From: Candidatus Pacearchaeota archaeon | GTDB taxonomy: Archaea > Nanobdellota > Nanobdellia > Pacearchaeales > GW2011-AR1 | Direction of reading: 5' to 3' | DNA: 23,729 nucleotides | Assembly (NCBI GenBank): GCA_014728565.1 | Contig: WJLK01000068.1 | Location: 1-23,729, forward strand | Shown here: piece by piece, positions 23,592-23,729 of the stretch | How positions within the stretch are numbered: position 1 is the stretch's first letter | How the letters are laid out: each line of letters starts with the position of its first letter | Notes under the pieces: model-generated | The model's database searches: none | What the model was told of the DNA's origin: nothing | Seen by the model: the letters and a program-made list of their open reading frames with translations, nothing else | Program-made: the position numbers and the translations under genes

Positions 23592-23729
23592 TTAAAGCTT
23601 TCTTTTTATTTTATTTACTGCCCTTGAATAAATAGTCCAGATATTCCTGGGATCTCTATTAAGTAACTTAGCTATTTCATTATTTCTGAATCCAATCTCT
23701 CTTAAATAAATTATTATAGATTCTAAAAC
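23592..23729 (-). CDS. Helix-turn-helix protein, sigma region-4-like, 5' end outside the window
   Basis: The last 45 codons of a minus-strand gene are visible, ending at the TAA 23592-23594. The sequence 'LESIIIYLREIGFRNNEIAK', 'LLNRDPRNIWTIYSRAVNKI', 'KRKL' is a clear helix-turn-helix. The 'NNEIAKLLNRDPRNIWTIYSRA' part closely resembles the DNA-binding half of sigma-70 region 4 or LuxR-type HTHs. It lies 28 bases before the start of the surface-protein operon on the same strand, so it probably belongs to and may regulate it. The N-terminal part, including whether there is a region-2-like domain, cannot be seen. Confidence 0.7.
   Translation of the reverse strand, partial: VLESIIIYLREIGFRNNEIAKLLNRDPRNIWTIYSRAVNKIKRKL

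Noticed and set aside
1..23729. CRISPR array or insertion sequence
   Set aside because: No regularly spaced direct repeats and no transposase motif with terminal inverted repeats were seen anywhere in the window.

Overview
The window looks like a chromosomal segment of a small-genome archaeon, most probably a DPANN lineage of the Pacearchaeota/Woesearchaeota type. This is inferred from content and not proven. The DNA is strongly AT-rich and genes are tightly packed on both strands. Several starts sit a short distance behind an archaeal-looking TATA box with no Shine-Dalgarno site. There is an archaeal-style type IA topoisomerase, a short cis-prenyltransferase, a TrmB-like regulator with a PLD-type C-terminus, and several exported proteins that carry an 'ITG'-type motif just after the signal or anchor helix. 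No stretch longer than 300 bases lacks a gene.

Layout. 1-2321: a B12-binding radical SAM protein and two small membrane proteins on the plus strand. 2323-2809: two small minus-strand genes, a coiled-coil protein and a Cys/His mini-protein. 2932-3006: tRNA-Lys(CTT). 3059-3877: an unrecognised gene broken by one in-frame TGA. 3874-6384: a large surface-anchored Cys-rich protein ending in a beta-lactamase-type serine hydrolase. 6460-7149: endonuclease III. 7243-8647: three small minus-strand genes, including a winged-helix regulator with a candidate operator. 8803-12862: housekeeping plus-strand genes serS, uppS and a metallophosphoesterase, interleaved with an unrecognised minus-strand gene (10098-11027) and a small plus-strand gene. 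16840-20374: TrmB-like regulator, a small unknown gene and topA. 20375-23729: a minus-strand operon of exported surface proteins, headed by an HTH gene cut by the window edge.

The most unusual part is the minus-strand operon at about 16771-12864. In transcription order it has four genes. The first is a sigma-70 region-2-like domain joined to about four helical 'SPY..A...YPG..PW' repeats. The second is a 121-aa unknown protein. The third is a short IucA/IucC (siderophore-synthetase) homologue interrupted by a single in-frame TAA. The fourth is a compact 307-aa reverse transcriptase with all catalytic motifs. The genes are separated by only 1-2 bases. I know of no described system with this composition. 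A sigma-like domain is itself unexpected in an archaeon, whose polymerase uses TBP/TFB.

How genes may work together: the surface operon at 20375-23729 probably makes cell-envelope proteins under the control of the HTH gene at its head. The divergent TrmB-like gene and the reverse transcriptase operon share an intergenic region with a perfect 12-bp palindrome, so the regulator could control the operon. Two candidate structured leaders upstream of serS and uppS share a short motif.
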